This document shows positions 25,801-37,920 of a stretch of DNA of 64,000 nucleotides, piece by piece; positions within the stretch are counted from its first letter, which is position 1; each line of letters opens with the position of its first letter. This DNA is from Pseudozyma flocculosa PF-1 (Eukaryota; Basidiomycota; Ustilaginomycetes; Ustilaginales; Ustilaginaceae): assembly GCF_000417875.1 (NCBI RefSeq), contig NW_006920879.1:498130-562129 (forward strand), read 5' to 3'. A program made the translations under genes and the position numbers. The notes beneath the pieces were generated by a model. That model did not search any database. It was not told the origin of the DNA and saw only the letters and a program-made list of their open reading frames with translations.

Positions 25801-28800
25801 GAGACGCAAGACTGGCTCTTCCTGATCCTCGAGTACTGCCCGGGTCAGGATCTCTACTACTGGCTCGAGCAGGCGCAGGACACGGACGCTGCCGTTGCCG
25901 CAGATGGGCCCGGCAGGGTCAACGGCGAGGACGACGCGTCGGCCCGACGCTACCAACGCGACAGCGTATCGCCTCGGCCGGGCGCTGACGGTGACGACAT
26001 GAGCGTGGGCGAGTTGGGCACTTCGCTCGACGCGACACCGCCTTCGCCATCGCTGCTGGCGTCGACAGCTGGCAGTACGCTGCTGTCGCGTCGGCGTGTG
26101 CGCCTGATCTCGCGCATGTTCCGACAGATCTGCGATGCCGTCCAATTCTGCCACGACCGCGGCATCAGCCACCGCGACATCAAGCCGGAGAATTTCATCG
26201 TCGAGGACCGCCGGTACACGGAAGAGGCTGCGGCTGCCTCTCCGTTTGCGCCGGACCAGAGCGTCAGCACAGTGGCCGACAGCATGAGAGACACGGAGGC
26301 TCGCGTAATCGTCAAAATGACCGACTTTGGTCTCGCGACTGCCGACGAGCGCTGCGACGACTTCGACTGCGGCAGCAAGCCCTACATGGCCTTCGGTGAG
26401 TTCTCAATGGCTGCAGCTTGGCTGTTCTTTTACGAGATCTCAGCTTCGGCCGGAACGCCGACCCGTTGAAACTCCTCCTGACGCTCTCCTCCCCTTTCCC
26501 GCTGCCGCCACAGAATGCCACAACAACGTCTCGTGCGACTACGATCCCAAGCAGGCCGACGTGTGGTCGCTCGGCGTCGTCCTGCTCAACCTGCTCTTCC
26601 ACCGCAACCCCTTCACGGAGCCCTCATCCGACTGCCCGTCGTTTTCCGCCTACTGCTACGACCCGGTCGGCTTCCTGATGGATTCATTCGACGGTCTGAC
26701 TGAAAAGGTCGCCTGCTACCTCGCCGAGAACGTCTTTTGCTCCGTCGACGTCGAGACCGGCGCCAGGAAGCGCGTCTCTGCCGGCGAGCTGTCGCGCTGG
26801 GCTCTCGGACTCGTTGAGCACCTGGACCTCAACGGTCCTGGCCCTGGACGCATCTCCCGCGGCGCCTCGATGTACGCTACCACGCCGCTGATCCACTCGA
26901 GGACCACGTCCATCTCGACGCTGCCATCAATGCTCGGATCGCCCAAGGGTCGCTCGCGGTCGATCGCCCGGGAGGGCAGCATCGACCTGCAGGGCCTCAA
27001 CGACTTCAATACGGACGGCCTCTACCGCTCAAGCTTCTTCGGCGGGCTGCGGGACAGCATCTCGCCTGGGCCAGGTCTCTTTACCCCAGACGTCTTGCCG
27101 TCGCCTCGCTTCACCCCGTCGCCTCGGCCTGCCGAGCGCAACCCGTTCGACGCCCAGTATGGCCGCGCGTCGCCGCTCCCGCCGGCGCAGAGCCCAGAGC
27201 AGCAGAGCGAGCCCGTCAAAGGGTCTGCCCTGCGTCAGGAGGTTGTGCTGGACCAGCACTCCTCTCCGCGGACGACGGTCGACTCCGACTACCAGGAACG
27301 TCTGGACCGCGACGAGGTCGACGCCATGCTGCAGTGCGAGTCCAAAGCGCCCGGGACCTCGGCGGAAGAAGACCTTCGGCCGTCGTCGTCACATCGCAAA
27401 AGCCTGGTGCTTGATGCCGGCAGTCTGCCTGCCATCATCGATGTCGAGGACGACGTTGAAGAGATGTCTGACAAGCATTCGGCAACAGCGGCTGAGGCTC
27501 CCGCGGAGAAGTCCGTTCCCGCAGAGCAGTCGGACGATATATCCAACGACAACGGCATCGGCAACAGCAGCGACCATGAGACGGACCCGGACGGCGACGA
27601 CGAGTCGGCTGCGGTCGCGCCCGGCGAGGCTGGCGAAGGAGATTGCGGCGACGACCCGTCCGAGCCTTCGACCGAAGCGACAACTGCCAAGCCAGCAAGC
27701 ATCACAGCATCGAATCACTCAAAGCGCCGAAAGCGCGGGGCCAGAAAGGGAAGGACGCTGGCCAAGCAGCTCAAGCGGTCGCAGTCGGTCGAGAACCTCT
27801 CACGCGTGACCGACATCGACGTCGAGGCGCAGGCCCGGGACGCCACGATCCGCGAGCTGGCCCTTGCCTCGGAGACTCTGGCACGTCAGATGAGCAAGAT
27901 GAGTGGCAAACAGGCCGATGCCGAGGATGCCCGGTCGGCCGCCGTTCCCAGCGTCAGCCTGTCGCCCCCAACCGCCGCTGCAGCGGCCAAGTTCAACCTG
28001 CAAGTCCTGTCTCCGGTGCAGCGAGCGGACCTCGGCGCCGCTGATGCCGCAGCCAACACTGCGACCAGCCTGGTCAATGGACGCGCTTCAACCGACCGTG
28101 CCAGCCTGGCCGAGACTGCCTCAACCGTCTCTTCCAATTGGTCATCGGCTGCTCAGCGACGCGAGCGGATCAATGAGCGCAAGGCCGGCGCCGCACCTAC
28201 GCTACAGGACTCAGGGCGCTCGAAGCCCATGTCGTGGCGAGAGAGGAACCCGTCTACGACGACATTCTCTTCGCTGGCCTCCAACAGCACCGTGTCGAGC
28301 CGCAGCTCGGTCTCTTCGGAATCCTCGAGCGTCTATTCGACCGCGTCGGCGCCGGCGGCCCTCACGAAGCGCGACCCCTCGCTGCGGTCGCGGTCGCGAG
28401 CGAGTGGGCTGCTCAGCGTCACCGGTCTCGGCACCATCTCGGAGCGCGAGAAGCCGCAGCGCAAGGAGGTCGACGCCAGCTATCTCGCCGGCATCTTCGG
28501 AGGCGACGAGGCGAGAGCGATGGACAAGAAGCGCCGAGAGGCTCGGGAAAAGGCAAAGGCCGAGGCCGAGCGGGAGCGAGGCAAGGGCAAGCTCCTCGAG
28601 CTGCTCCAAGACACCAAGAGCAAGGACAGTGTGGGCGACAAGGACAAGGCGGCAAGGAAGGACACCGGCCTCAGCCGCCAGAGCACCCACGACAGCCAAG
28701 CCTCCGCAGCCGCATCGCCTTCGCCGTCGACGTCGTTTGTCTCGCGCTTCCGGCGACCGGGCTCGTCTTCGTCGGCCAAGAGCAAGGATTCGGCATTCAA

Positions 28801-29302
28801 GGCCATCGATGCGTCGGGCGCCTCGAACGCGTCGTCATCGCCGTCCAAGCCCGCCTCGATGTCGCCCCCTGTTCCGGTTACCGGGAGCATCGGAGGTGGT
28901 CTCGGCCTCCGGCGTGACGCCGCCACGAGCGCCAGCAGCCTGCAGACCGCGTTGGAGCCGCGTGAGGTCGGTGCAGGCGCGACCCGCTCGGCATCGCTCC
29001 GAAGATCTGGTGACAAGAATCAGCTCAACGGCGACAGCAACGTGGCGCCCATGAGCGAGGCGGCCCCGCATCGCGGTGGGTCTTTACGCTCTCCCTCGCA
29101 GGCGTCGTTTGTCAGTCTTGCCGGCAAATCGACAGCTTCACACCTGGCGCCGCTGTCGTCGCCCTCGGCATCGTCATCGCACGTTCCCGAGGCGGGTTGC
29201 AGCGATGCCGCCGCTCCGACAACTGCCCCGGCCCCGGTGGCCAAGAAGAGGGGCATGGGCAAGTTCTTTTCGGGCATGCGTGACACGCTCATGAATCGTT
29301 GA
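22822..29302 (+). CDS. Ran1/Ksp1-like serine/threonine protein kinase, 2120 aa, 2 exons
   Basis: Exons 22822-26395 and 26514-29302; the 118-bp intron falls within the kinase domain. The domain begins with the glycine loop LGEGSYAVVYLV (about 800). After an insert of about 145 residues that includes a polyglutamine run comes FALKCLCKRDL (Lys about 955). Then follow LFLILEYCPGQDLYYWLEQA, a second insert, ISHRDIKPENF (Asp about 1119), MTDFGLAT (Asp about 1168), GSKPYMAFECHNN, and QADVWSLGVVLLNLLFHRNPF with SSDCPSFSAY. The last block is typical of the fungal Ran1/Pat1-Ksp1-Sks1 group, linked to nutrient signalling, TOR and meiosis control. About 800 N-terminal and 900 C-terminal residues are disordered, rich in Ser, Gln, His and acidic runs. 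A YRPPHLRNR motif lies at about 496-504. Confidence 0.88.
25617..25645 (+). repeat. CAG repeat encoding polyglutamine in the kinase insert
   Basis: Consecutive CAG codons encode a short polyQ tract inside the insert between the glycine loop and the catalytic lysine. Another Q/H-rich zone lies in the N-terminus at about 23008-23090. Confidence 0.85.
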
Positions 29303-32300
29303 GGACGAGCTCGCGCGGCGACAGGCGGACAGCCACGATCCCCAACCATGCAGGTTTACGTTCTCTTCCGGTAAGGGGTCGATGCCGAGCCATGGCTGCC
29401 ACGCGGACGGAGTCGGTACGGCAGCTTCGTTAAGCTCGCCTCGGCCACCAGACGGCTGCTTGGCGGACCCTCTCCCTCCGTTGCCAACCTTTGGAAACGC
29501 ACCTCGTTCTCAAGATCACATCCACCACCCGATTCGATCCCTCGACACACTCTCACACGCACACACACCTCCAACACCCCGGTACCCCATCCATCTTTGT
29601 ATTTGTTCCGTCTGGTCGAATTCGCACAAACATAAACCCAAACGCAATGTCATTCTCTCTGTGGATCAGACCGATGAGGAGGGGCCGGCGAGTGGCTGGG
29701 CGAGGACGGTTCGCAGACGTCAACGAGCAGCGATTGCCGGCAGGCTCTCATATAAGAGGTGGATGAGAGGGCTTGGGCCTGTGGACGGCGCGGCGACTCT
29801 TAATCGGCCTCGTGGCCGAGGCTGGAACGCCGCGAGATGGGACCTGCGTCGAAGCTTGGCGAGCGGAACGGGCAACACGACGCTCGGCGGGTATACTCTG
29901 TGCAGTATGAGAAGAGAGGCAGGAGAGGAGCATCGATTCAGCGGAACGGCTTCCTGTCCTACGGCATCCCGGCCAGGCCGTGCCAGAAGCAACTTATGAG
30001 CCTTGGCGGCGACAACTAACGGCGACTTGAGGGCGGGTCGGGGTCAGAAAGAGAGCGGCGAATACGTAAAACAAGGCCGGGCGGTACATGACGTAGAGGT
30101 AGGCCCCCGGGCGGGGCTTTTTTTCTCGATAGAGTGCGCTTTGCATACGCAGATCTTCCCGACCGGGTTCGGCATCGAGCTCCGCTCAATCACACGGCCA
30201 CGGCCAACCTTCGAACGGCACTGGCCGGCAGGCAGCAACGTTGTCAGAGTCTTCGGCATGGCATAGAGGAGATTGGCACCGTACAGTAAAGAGTAGAAAG
30301 CGCGGCGTTCTTGGTCGCAGCAACGGGTCCGACGGTGCGCGTGTGCGGTAACTTTGCCAGCCCTTTGAATGGTGGCCAAGCTGTCTGGACGGGCGAGTGC
30401 AACGTCATGCCTTGCGCCTCTACTCTAGGCAGTTGCACGCCTTACCTTGTGATGCACAAGCTGAAGGTGACGGAGCAACCCTCGGCATCGGATCGGCATC
30501 GGATCGAAGAAGCAGCACGCACGCCAGACGAGGGCCCAGAGGGGAGCGCTAAACGAGGCCCGCCAGCTCCAACGTGATGAGCTTACTCGATGCGACCATG
30601 TGGGCACCTACACATACACACCTACATACGAGCTCACAGCTACAGTACCAACCGACGCTCGGTCCACCGGCCGATGAGAGAAGAAAGAAGTTAGGTTGCA
30701 CACGAGCAAGATCGGGGGTGGCCCCCGGTCAGCCGGCCGGTTCCTGGTGGTGATGTGAGAGCATTCCGGGGTCTGTTTCGGTTAGGGCCGACCTTGCCTC
30801 GCCTTGCTCAAAGACAGAGAGGAGGGAGGGAGGCGGCCGTACAGGTAAGGTATCGGTGGGCAGGCACGTCTGCCCGGATGTAAGCCGCTGTGGCTTCGGG
30901 AAGGCCGTGGTGATACCCTCTTGCGTGCTTCTTCTTGCCCGCCCGCCGATAAGCCGAAACAATCGCGGCCGCCTTGGCCCGCCAACCCGGGGTTTAGGCG
31001 GTGCCAGGCTAGGCCTGGCCCGGCGTGCCGTACGCGTAGCCTGGCCTTAGCTGGACGAGACCACCGCTTTCCTTGCCTCGCAATCCCCGGCCTGGTCCCA
31101 TCTCCGAGTCGAGTCAGAGACTGGCAGGCACGACGACGACAATCCGGCGGCAGTGTTGCGATAGGTACTCACACACTCGTGTCTCCAAGCCAGGAGTTAG
31201 CCTCGTCGACTTGTGTTCGATGGGGTACTCTATGTACTGTCCGGAGCGCATGCTTGGCCTGTTCGACACAGTACGGCTGCTGGACCCGCCGGTTCCTACT
31301 GTAGCCTCCTTTGATGGCCTAATCGTGAAGTCACTGCTTGGCATGTAGCGTGGGTGTCGCTCGCTGAGGACAGATAGATAGAAGAGTTGCGAGCATAGGG
31401 GTCCGGCCGCGTGTGTCTGCTTCTTGGCAGGGCAGTCTGCGGATGCTACGGCCGACGACGACGACGACGGCGACGAGGCGGGCCTGCGCGCGTATGTATC
31501 CGCGGGCGGCCGGGCGGGACGACGCTGCCGACTCGAGGCGGGTGGGCAGCCAGGTACAGCTGGGAGTCAGGCAGGCAGGCAGGCTTGGCCGGCTTGGCTC
31601 AGCACAGCCCGAACCGGGGCGAGGCGAGGCGGGGTGAGGCAGGGCAGCTCTAAAATCCAGCCTGCCTGGCACAGCGCCCTCTTCTCGCCAAGACACGGCT
31701 TCGGAACAAAGTGGCCGACGACCACATAGGCGGGCCGCCAGCCTCGGAGGAAGGAAGCCAGCCAGCTGCTCGGACTGTAAAGGCCGAAGGCGCAGGCTAG
31801 GCGGCCCTGCCTGATTTTGGCCCCTCCACACGCAAAGTGGATGGCCTGGCACTTACCGCGGCACAAGACTTCCGTCATCTCTCCTCTCTCTGTTGCTCCA
31901 ACGGCCCGGAGAGGCGGACGTGACGTTTTGCGCTTTCTCCCCCCTCTTTCCTGCGGAACGACGGCACGGCCTCACTTCGTTGCGCGACGGCTTCTTACGA
32001 GAGGCTCCACCACACCGGCTTCACGCCTCCGTATCTCCTTTCATCTCAACACAGCACAGTCTGCCGCCTGGACCCGGCCCCACATGGAAGCCAGCGGTCG
32101 ACAAAGAACCAGCAGGCTATGTAGGGGGCTCGACCGCGAAGGTGGGTCAGGTATATAGACCTCCTCCTCTCTTTGCTCATGAGCGAGCATCGCCCTCTGC
32201 GTTCTTATCCTACCTTCGTCCTCCCACGACCACCAACGAGTACCACCACGATCCGAGCGCCAACGTCTAGCACAGCTGCCTGCCAATCTCGCCTCGTTGC

Positions 32301-32427
32301 AAACGCATTGCACGCTACCCACTTGACCAAGCACGACCACTGGACGACGCTTACACAGCCAACACCAAAGTCACTAAAGACAGCCAGCTAGCCACCGCAG
32401 CACCGCAGCACCGCAATCTCCCTCACA
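29303..32427. other. 3.1-kb gene-poor stretch between the kinase and a small serine-rich gene
   Basis: No recognisable coding region. Visible are a TATA-like CATATAAGAG at about 29749, a T8 run near 30119, a direct repeat of GGCATCGGATC near 30486, and GCAGGCAGGCAGGC-type repeats near 31568. A TGACGT (CRE-like) element at 31921 and a good TATA box at 32151 precede the next gene. The middle 2 kb show nothing I can name. Confidence 0.45.
32151..32158 (+). promoter_or_regulatory. TATA box of the small serine-rich gene
   Basis: GTATATAG lies 270 bp before the ATG at 32428. It is followed by a CA-rich, G-poor leader typical of well-expressed fungal mRNAs, including three copies of CACCGCA(G) near 32394-32417. 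Confidence 0.55.
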
Positions 32428-32901
32428 ATGCGAGACGCCAGCGTCATCCCCATTGGCGGACCGTCCTACACGCCACGGATCTCGGTCTCGTCGCACTCGC
32501 CCTCAGCCTCTTCCTCGTCGTCTTCCTCGTCCTCCTCCTCCTGCTACTCTCCAACGTCGGAGCACTCGTTCCGCACCTCCCTCGATGCGCAGCAGGTGCA
32601 GTACGCCCGCTCGATGGCGTCGCACACGGCCTCGATGTGGCAGCGCGAACGCCTGGCCATCGAAAAGGCCAAGCTCGACGGGACCTGGAAGGGCGACATG
32701 ACCAGCCGCACAAACGGCAGCGCCAAACCCGTCCCCGGCGACGACGACATCGAGGTCCAGCACCAGGCCGAGGGGAAACGGACAAAGAGGAAGAACAACA
32801 CCACTGGTTCCACCCGGGACCGTACCAGGGACATCAAGAGGGACCTCCCCTCGTCGTCTTCCGGGTCAGAGAGGAGGTGGTGGAGCTGGAGACGTGCCTG
32901 A
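32428..32901 (+). CDS. Small serine-rich protein of unknown function (157 aa)
   Basis: A single-exon frame starting at the first ATG after a CA-rich leader. I do not recognise the family. The N-terminus has a run of serines (about residues 26-38). A central segment, SMASHTASMWQRERLAIEKAKLDG split over about 63-86, looks helical and amphipathic. The second half is charged and Lys/Arg-rich and ends in SSSSGSERRWWSWRRA. No signal peptide or membrane helix is seen. TATA box, leader and codon use support a real gene. It is convergent with SLY1; 394 bp follow before the SLY1 stop. Coding status is probable, not certain. Confidence 0.6.
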   Translation: MRDASVIPIGGPSYTPRISVSSHSPSASSSSSSSSSSSCYSPTSEHSFRTSLDAQQVQYARSMASHTASMWQRERLAIEKAKLDGTWKGDMTSRTNGSAKPVPGDDDIEVQHQAEGKRTKRKNNTTGSTRDRTRDIKRDLPSSSSGSERRWWSWRRA

Positions 32902-33295
32902 GGTTCTCCTCAGCCTTCTCTTGTCTTCACCTTGTCTCGGTCCGCTCGGCGCTGGTTCGCTTCCACACGCGGCGTCGACGTCCTCTTCGCATCCCCGCCT
33001 CTCGATCTGCTCTCTCCACGTCTCTTGGGTCCTTCCTGCAATACCTCGGTCCTTCACTTGGCCTCCCTCAAGCCTCCTTTCTCCGCACGCACCTCTTTGT
33101 CGCATTGTACTCGTATCCATCCGACTCTTTTCCTTCTCCGTCCTGCACGCAACGCCTCGTCGCATCGTCTCGCGCCTGGATGCTGATTTGAATGACCATA
33201 TCATGTCACCCGCTTCCGCTTCGCATGTCTGTCCGCGCCCGTATCTCTGGTTATCTTCAGGTGCCGTAGCGCATCGCTCGCCATTGCTCGCCTCG
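32902..33295. other. Convergent 3' region between the small gene and SLY1
   Basis: 394 bp between facing stop codons. It is pyrimidine-rich on the plus strand; no gene or RNA structure was recognised. Confidence 0.45.
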
Positions 33296-35766
33296 TCACC
33301 CCACGTTGGAGAGTGCCGCCAGCGCCGCGACAAACTCATTGGGCCGCAGGATCTCGGTGCTGCCGTACGTGATCCGCTTGCCCGTACCGCCCGACGCACC
33401 GGGCACACCAAGCCCGCCGCCGCCGCCGCCACCCGGCTGGGCGGGCGTGCGAGCCGCGTACTCCATCAGGTTGGCGTACTCGACGTAGCCGCCGCCCCCG
33501 ACGACAAAGACGATGGCCTCGTTGAACGTCTGCCGCGCCTTTACGCCTCCGCCCGCCATACCGCTGCGGCCCCGCGCTGCTTTGGGGTCGAAAAACAGGT
33601 ACTCGTCCGTCTCCTGCAGCGCTTGGCTGCTGGCCGACGACGGGTCCATCAGCGAAGCCGTCAGCCGCGTCACGGTAAAGTCCTTCTGGGCGGGCAGGAA
33701 GTTCTTGACTCCTGCGACGAGGTCCAGGCCGCTGTCCTTGAGCCGATCCGTCAGCTGTGTTGGTCAGAGAGCGAGGGTCGCTGTGTCAGTACCAGGCGAG
33801 CTGGAAGGCTGGGCAGGCATCTCGGGCGCCACCAGAGGACCAACTCACTCTGGAGCTCAGCGAGCTGAATCCCCGGAACAGCTGACCACCGTCGCTCGAC
33901 GGCGCCGGCGCAGGTGCAGACGCCAGCATCGTCATCCTCGTCAGCTCCCGGACCCTGTTGCGACAGCATGAGAGGGGACGGAGGAGCTCGGTCAGTACTC
34001 TGCTGGTGCGGCTGCAAGCCGGAAACGGCACGCAAACACGACGGCGACGCCTGCTGCTCACTTCTTGACGTATTGCAGCGCGGACAGGTCGGCGCCTTGT
34101 TCCTTGAGCACCTTTTCGAACTCTTCGACATCCGCCTTGGTCATGGCGCTGTCCGGTGCCGAGAGGTAGAAGATGAGGAACAGGCGCAGCTTGTCCTCAG
34201 GCAACTCAAGCGCCGGATCCTTGATCGTCTCCATGATCGTCTCCTTTTTCTGCTCGGGAAAGAGGAGGCGATGTACAGTAGCGTCAGTCGGCTGCGCAGA
34301 TTGCGGCGGGGCGGCACCGCGTTGCGGTCACTCACCTGCCGCAGGATGGCCTCCTCCAGCTGGAACAAGGTATCGAGGCCGCGGCTCTTGATCCCTTGCA
34401 AGAGCCCGGTGGCGATGTTCATGTGCGCGTCAATCGTCTGCTTCCGCTGCGTCAGCTCCGGCAGCGCCGTGATGGCCGCCTTGAGGTGTGCCGCGTTGCT
34501 CGAGGCGTCCAGCTGCCCGACTTCGTCCATGCTGCTGATACCCGTCGACCGCGTGATCTCAGCGGCATCGCTCTTGTAGCGATTGAGCTCGGCATCGATG
34601 TCCTCGGCCACCTGGGGGAAGGGAGTGGCCGAGTTCTTGATCCAGAAAAAGTCCTTCGAGTCGAGGTCGTAGGTGCGCTTCGAGCTGACCCCCTTTTCGC
34701 TCGAGACGACCGTGACTCGGTTGAGCTTGAGCTCGAGCACGTCCTGCACCAGCGCCTGATAGGTCCACGAGTGGGCGAACATGGGCACCAGGTCGACGTT
34801 GCGGTCGAGGATGACGAGCAGCGGCCGGGACGTGTTCCACGACTGAGCTCCCGATGTGCTCTCAGAGAAGAGATTGCCAGCGCCGCGCGCGCTCGTCATG
34901 TGCTCTCGCAGCTTCGACTCGAGCTTCCGCGCCACCAGCTCGGCGGCGTTGCCCTTGGGTGAGCGGATGATGGGGAGGGTGCCAAGGGTGGCCAGCGTAG
35001 AGAAGAGACCCTTGGCAACGCGATCCGTCTCGGCCTCGATCTCGGTCTGGCCGTTCTTTGGGTCATTGAGCCGCTCATACGTGGTAGGAACCCGATCGGA
35101 CGCGGGTGCGCCCCCGTTTGGCGTTGCGACAATCGCCTTTGCTGGCGCCGAGCTGGAGGTGGCCTGCTGCGAGGGCGGCAGCAGCTCAAAGAGATTGGGC
35201 TCGAGGACGATGTAGTCAAGGAACTGGTCATAGACCTGCTGAACGAGATGGCCCGTCCCGTCGCGCGCGACATAGGTGGCAAACTCTTCGAGCAGGGGGC
35301 GAGGCAACGTCGAGGTGAAGTTGAGGTAGTAGGACTCGTAGAGAGAGCGTTTGAGGTCGTCTGCGATGCGCTTGAGGTTCTCCATGGTGGGCGACACAAA
35401 GTAGACGGCGGGGACGTCGGGCAGCGGTGGCCTGTCGGAATGGAGCTGCATGTGAAGCGTCACTCCGTTCTCGCGGAGGTCCTGGACGCGGAGGCTGGTG
35501 GCGAGGATGTCCTTGCTGACCTTGTCCATGACGAGGACCTTCCAGACGGGCGGGCCCGAGGGCACCTCGATCTGGCCCTTGGCATCGGGACCTTCCACAC
35601 CGGAGGCTGAGCCGGGGCGCGAGGTGTAGGCGGACCCTGGTGCGGACGAAGCAGTCGAGGAATGGCTGAAGCTGGGGTTGTTTAGATTGAGGAGCGACAG
35701 GAGCGACTGGAGCTGTGCGGAGCGTAGGCTGGAGCCGGCGGCTGCGTAAGATACCGGTGTGGCCAT
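33296..35766 (-). CDS. SLY1: SLY1, Sec1/Munc18 protein of ER-Golgi transport (727 aa, 4 exons)
   Basis: Exons on the minus strand: 35766-34336, 34249-34062, 33954-33849 and 33754-33296. The ATG chosen ([18 protein letters not shown]) is followed by LLSLLNLN, then [21 protein letters not shown] and [13 protein letters not shown], the start of the SM domain in Sly1. [66 protein letters not shown] and [16 protein letters not shown] follow. The last exon has [21 protein letters not shown] and ends [16 protein letters not shown]. Sly1 binds the syntaxin Sed5 and proofreads SNARE assembly at the Golgi. Slightly longer than usual, with Ser/Ala-rich and poly-Gly inserts. The upstream in-frame extension was not used because it lacks similarity. 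Confidence 0.94.
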
Positions 35767-36392
35767 GGTGGCCGCCGAGTCAAGGTTCTCGTTTCTCCGG
35801 CAGGAGCGGCGAGCAGATGACCGAGCAAAGCAGGGTAGGAAAGTCGCTCTGCGAAGGCCAAGGCGAGAGTGTGAGGTGATGGCGAGGGTGAGAGGAAGGC
35901 CACGCTGGCGCTGCCTTGCCTGGCAACATGGTCCGTTCGCTGGCCACCTCCGATCGGCCGTCTGTGGGCGACCCTCGGGACGATCTCGGCCGGGAGAGCT
36001 AAAACCTCTTTCACCTCGCAGAGCTTCCGGCCTCCGGTTGGCCGCGCTTGCCGGCCGGCCGTTTTTGTCGCAATCAGCAACGCATCGATCCATCAGCGAT
36101 GCCACCACCACCGTCGTCTATGCACGCATGGCATACCACCGCTAGTCACCCGCCTCTCCTCGCCTTCATTCCATCCAGCCTCGGACACAGCAGCAGAGCC
36201 AATATAAACACCAACAGCGCAGTCGACGTCCCTTGCGCCTGATCCGTTCCTGCCCATACCTCCCGCGATCCGACGCTGTCCATTGCCTGCCTGCAACCGG
36301 CAGACAAACCACCCCGAAAGATATCACTTTACATCGGCGACTACGTCCAACATCTCCCTCGCTCAGCCATCACATACGCCTTTCCGCACATC
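35767..36392. promoter_or_regulatory. Divergent promoter between SLY1 and the thioesterase gene
   Basis: This 626-bp gap contains a TATAAA at 36203-36208, 185 bp before the thioesterase start. The SLY1 side has no clear TATA box. Confidence 0.5.
36203..36208 (+). promoter_or_regulatory. TATA box of the acyl-CoA thioesterase gene
   Basis: AATATAAACA context, with TATAAA on the plus strand 185 bp upstream of the ATG at 36393. Confidence 0.5.
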
Positions 36393-37920
36393 ATGAGCCG
36401 TCCTGGAGCTCGCGAAGAAGGCCGCGAGCCTACGTCCGAGGAGCAGGAGCCGCCAGTCTTTGAGCAGGGCGTCAACACCGCGAGCGACAAGGGCGCCGAC
36501 ATTGTCGATGCTCTCGCCGTCGAAGACATCGATGTCAACCTGTACAGGAGCAAGGTGAGATGCCGGACAAGAAATTGAAGGGCGTCGTAGGAGCATCGAA
36601 GGACGATCGCTGATGTGTCTGCCTGCCCTGGAACCGGATGCATCCGCTCCCGCTCAGACGCTTTGGACACCTGCGAGGGCAAGGGGCGTCTTCGGCGGAC
36701 AGGTCATCGCCCAGGCGGTGGCTGCCGCGGGCAAGACGGTGCGCGAAGGCATTCACCTCCATTCGTTGCACTGCTACTTTTTGCTGGCTGGTGACCAGTC
36801 GGTCCCCATCCTCTATCAGGTGGCCCGCGTGCGCGACGGCGGCTCCTACGTCACCCGCTCCGTCGATGCGACTCAGCGCGGCCGCACCATCTTCACCATC
36901 ATACTCTCCTACCAGAAGCCCGAGCCGTCCCAGCCCAGCTTCCATATTCCCGTACCCACCCTCGACGAGGACGGCACCAACATGACCAACTCGCACACGG
37001 GCGCGTACGCCACGGGTCTCGAAAAGCACATCAAGGACAACGGCTTCAGCAGCCTGCCCCCGCCGGAGAAGTGCCCGCTCAACGAGGAAAGGTACATGGA
37101 GGTCGTCGCGCGGCCCGATGTGGACCCAAGGATCAAAAAGGTCCTCCAGGGCTGGATCGAGGACCGCCAAAAGAGCCCAGTCGAGATCCGGTGAGTTGAA
37201 CGGCGGTCGATCCGAGTCCAGCGTCGACGAAGCCTCTGACTGACGACCTGTCGAACCCTGCCCTCGCCCACGTTTGCTGTGTTCCCACAGAGACGCGCTT
37301 CCGGGCATGTACGACCGCCACGGCCACGCGACCCCGGGCAACTCGCAGGCGTTCTGGATGCGGACCAGAAAGCCCATGGCCGGAGGCATCGAGGCGCAAA
37401 AGGTAGCGCTAGCCTACGCCAGCGAGTGAGTCGAGCAGCTCCGCCTGTGTGCTACGTCATCTTGCCGTGACGTCGGGGCCAAGACTGACGTGCTTTCAAC
37501 GCACCGTGCCCGCGTTGCAGCTTCTATTTGCTCTCGACGGTGGCCAAGGCGCTCAACAATAGCCGCAACATCAAGATGATGGCGTCGCTCGACCACAGCA
37601 TGTGGTTCTACGACACCTTTGACGTTTCCGAGTGGCTTTTGTTTGTGGTGAGTCGCGGGGCGGCCGTTGTGTCGTTGTCCGTTGCAACGCAACGATCGCT
37701 GACGCTCGGTGTTCGGTATTGGGTGACGTGTGCACAGATGCAAACGCAAGCCGCCAGCAACGGGCGAGGTGTGGTCATGGGGCGCATCTACCGCCGGGAC
37801 GGTACGCTGGTAGCCGTGTGCGCGCAGGAGGGGCTGGTGAGGGGCAAGAGTGCCGACGAGATCCAGAAGGAGGTCGAGAAGCGGCGCGGCCAGGGCAAGA
37901 CGACGGCCAGCAAGCTCTAG
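36393..37920 (+). CDS. Peroxisomal acyl-CoA thioesterase II, TesB/ACOT8 type (379 aa, 5 exons)
   Basis: Exons 36393-36554, 36658-37190, 37291-37425, 37521-37647 and 37738-37920. Core motifs of the double hotdog fold: RGVFGGQVIAQAVAAA, LHSLHCYFLLAGD, VARVRDGGSYVTRSVDATQRGRTIFTI, NSQAFWMRTRKP, LAYASDFYLLSTVAKAL, MMASLDHSMWFYDTFDVSEWLLF and GRGVVMGRIYRRDGTLVAVCAQEG. The protein ends in SKL, a canonical PTS1, so a peroxisomal location is expected. It hydrolyses acyl-CoAs to free fatty acid and CoA, supporting beta-oxidation (Tes1/ACOT8). About 55 residues before the first block are Glu-rich and poorly conserved. The final exon begins with ATG by chance, at a splice acceptor. Confidence 0.94.

Noticed and set aside
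29640..30000. Possible small gene after a TATA-like CATATAAGAG
   Set aside because: The frames that follow are Arg-rich without any family or leader features; a TATA-like string alone is not enough.
31331..31878. Minus-strand frames of 100-173 codons in the 31-kb gap
   Set aside because: Overlapping frames in both strands with typical noncoding composition; no start context, introns or domains.
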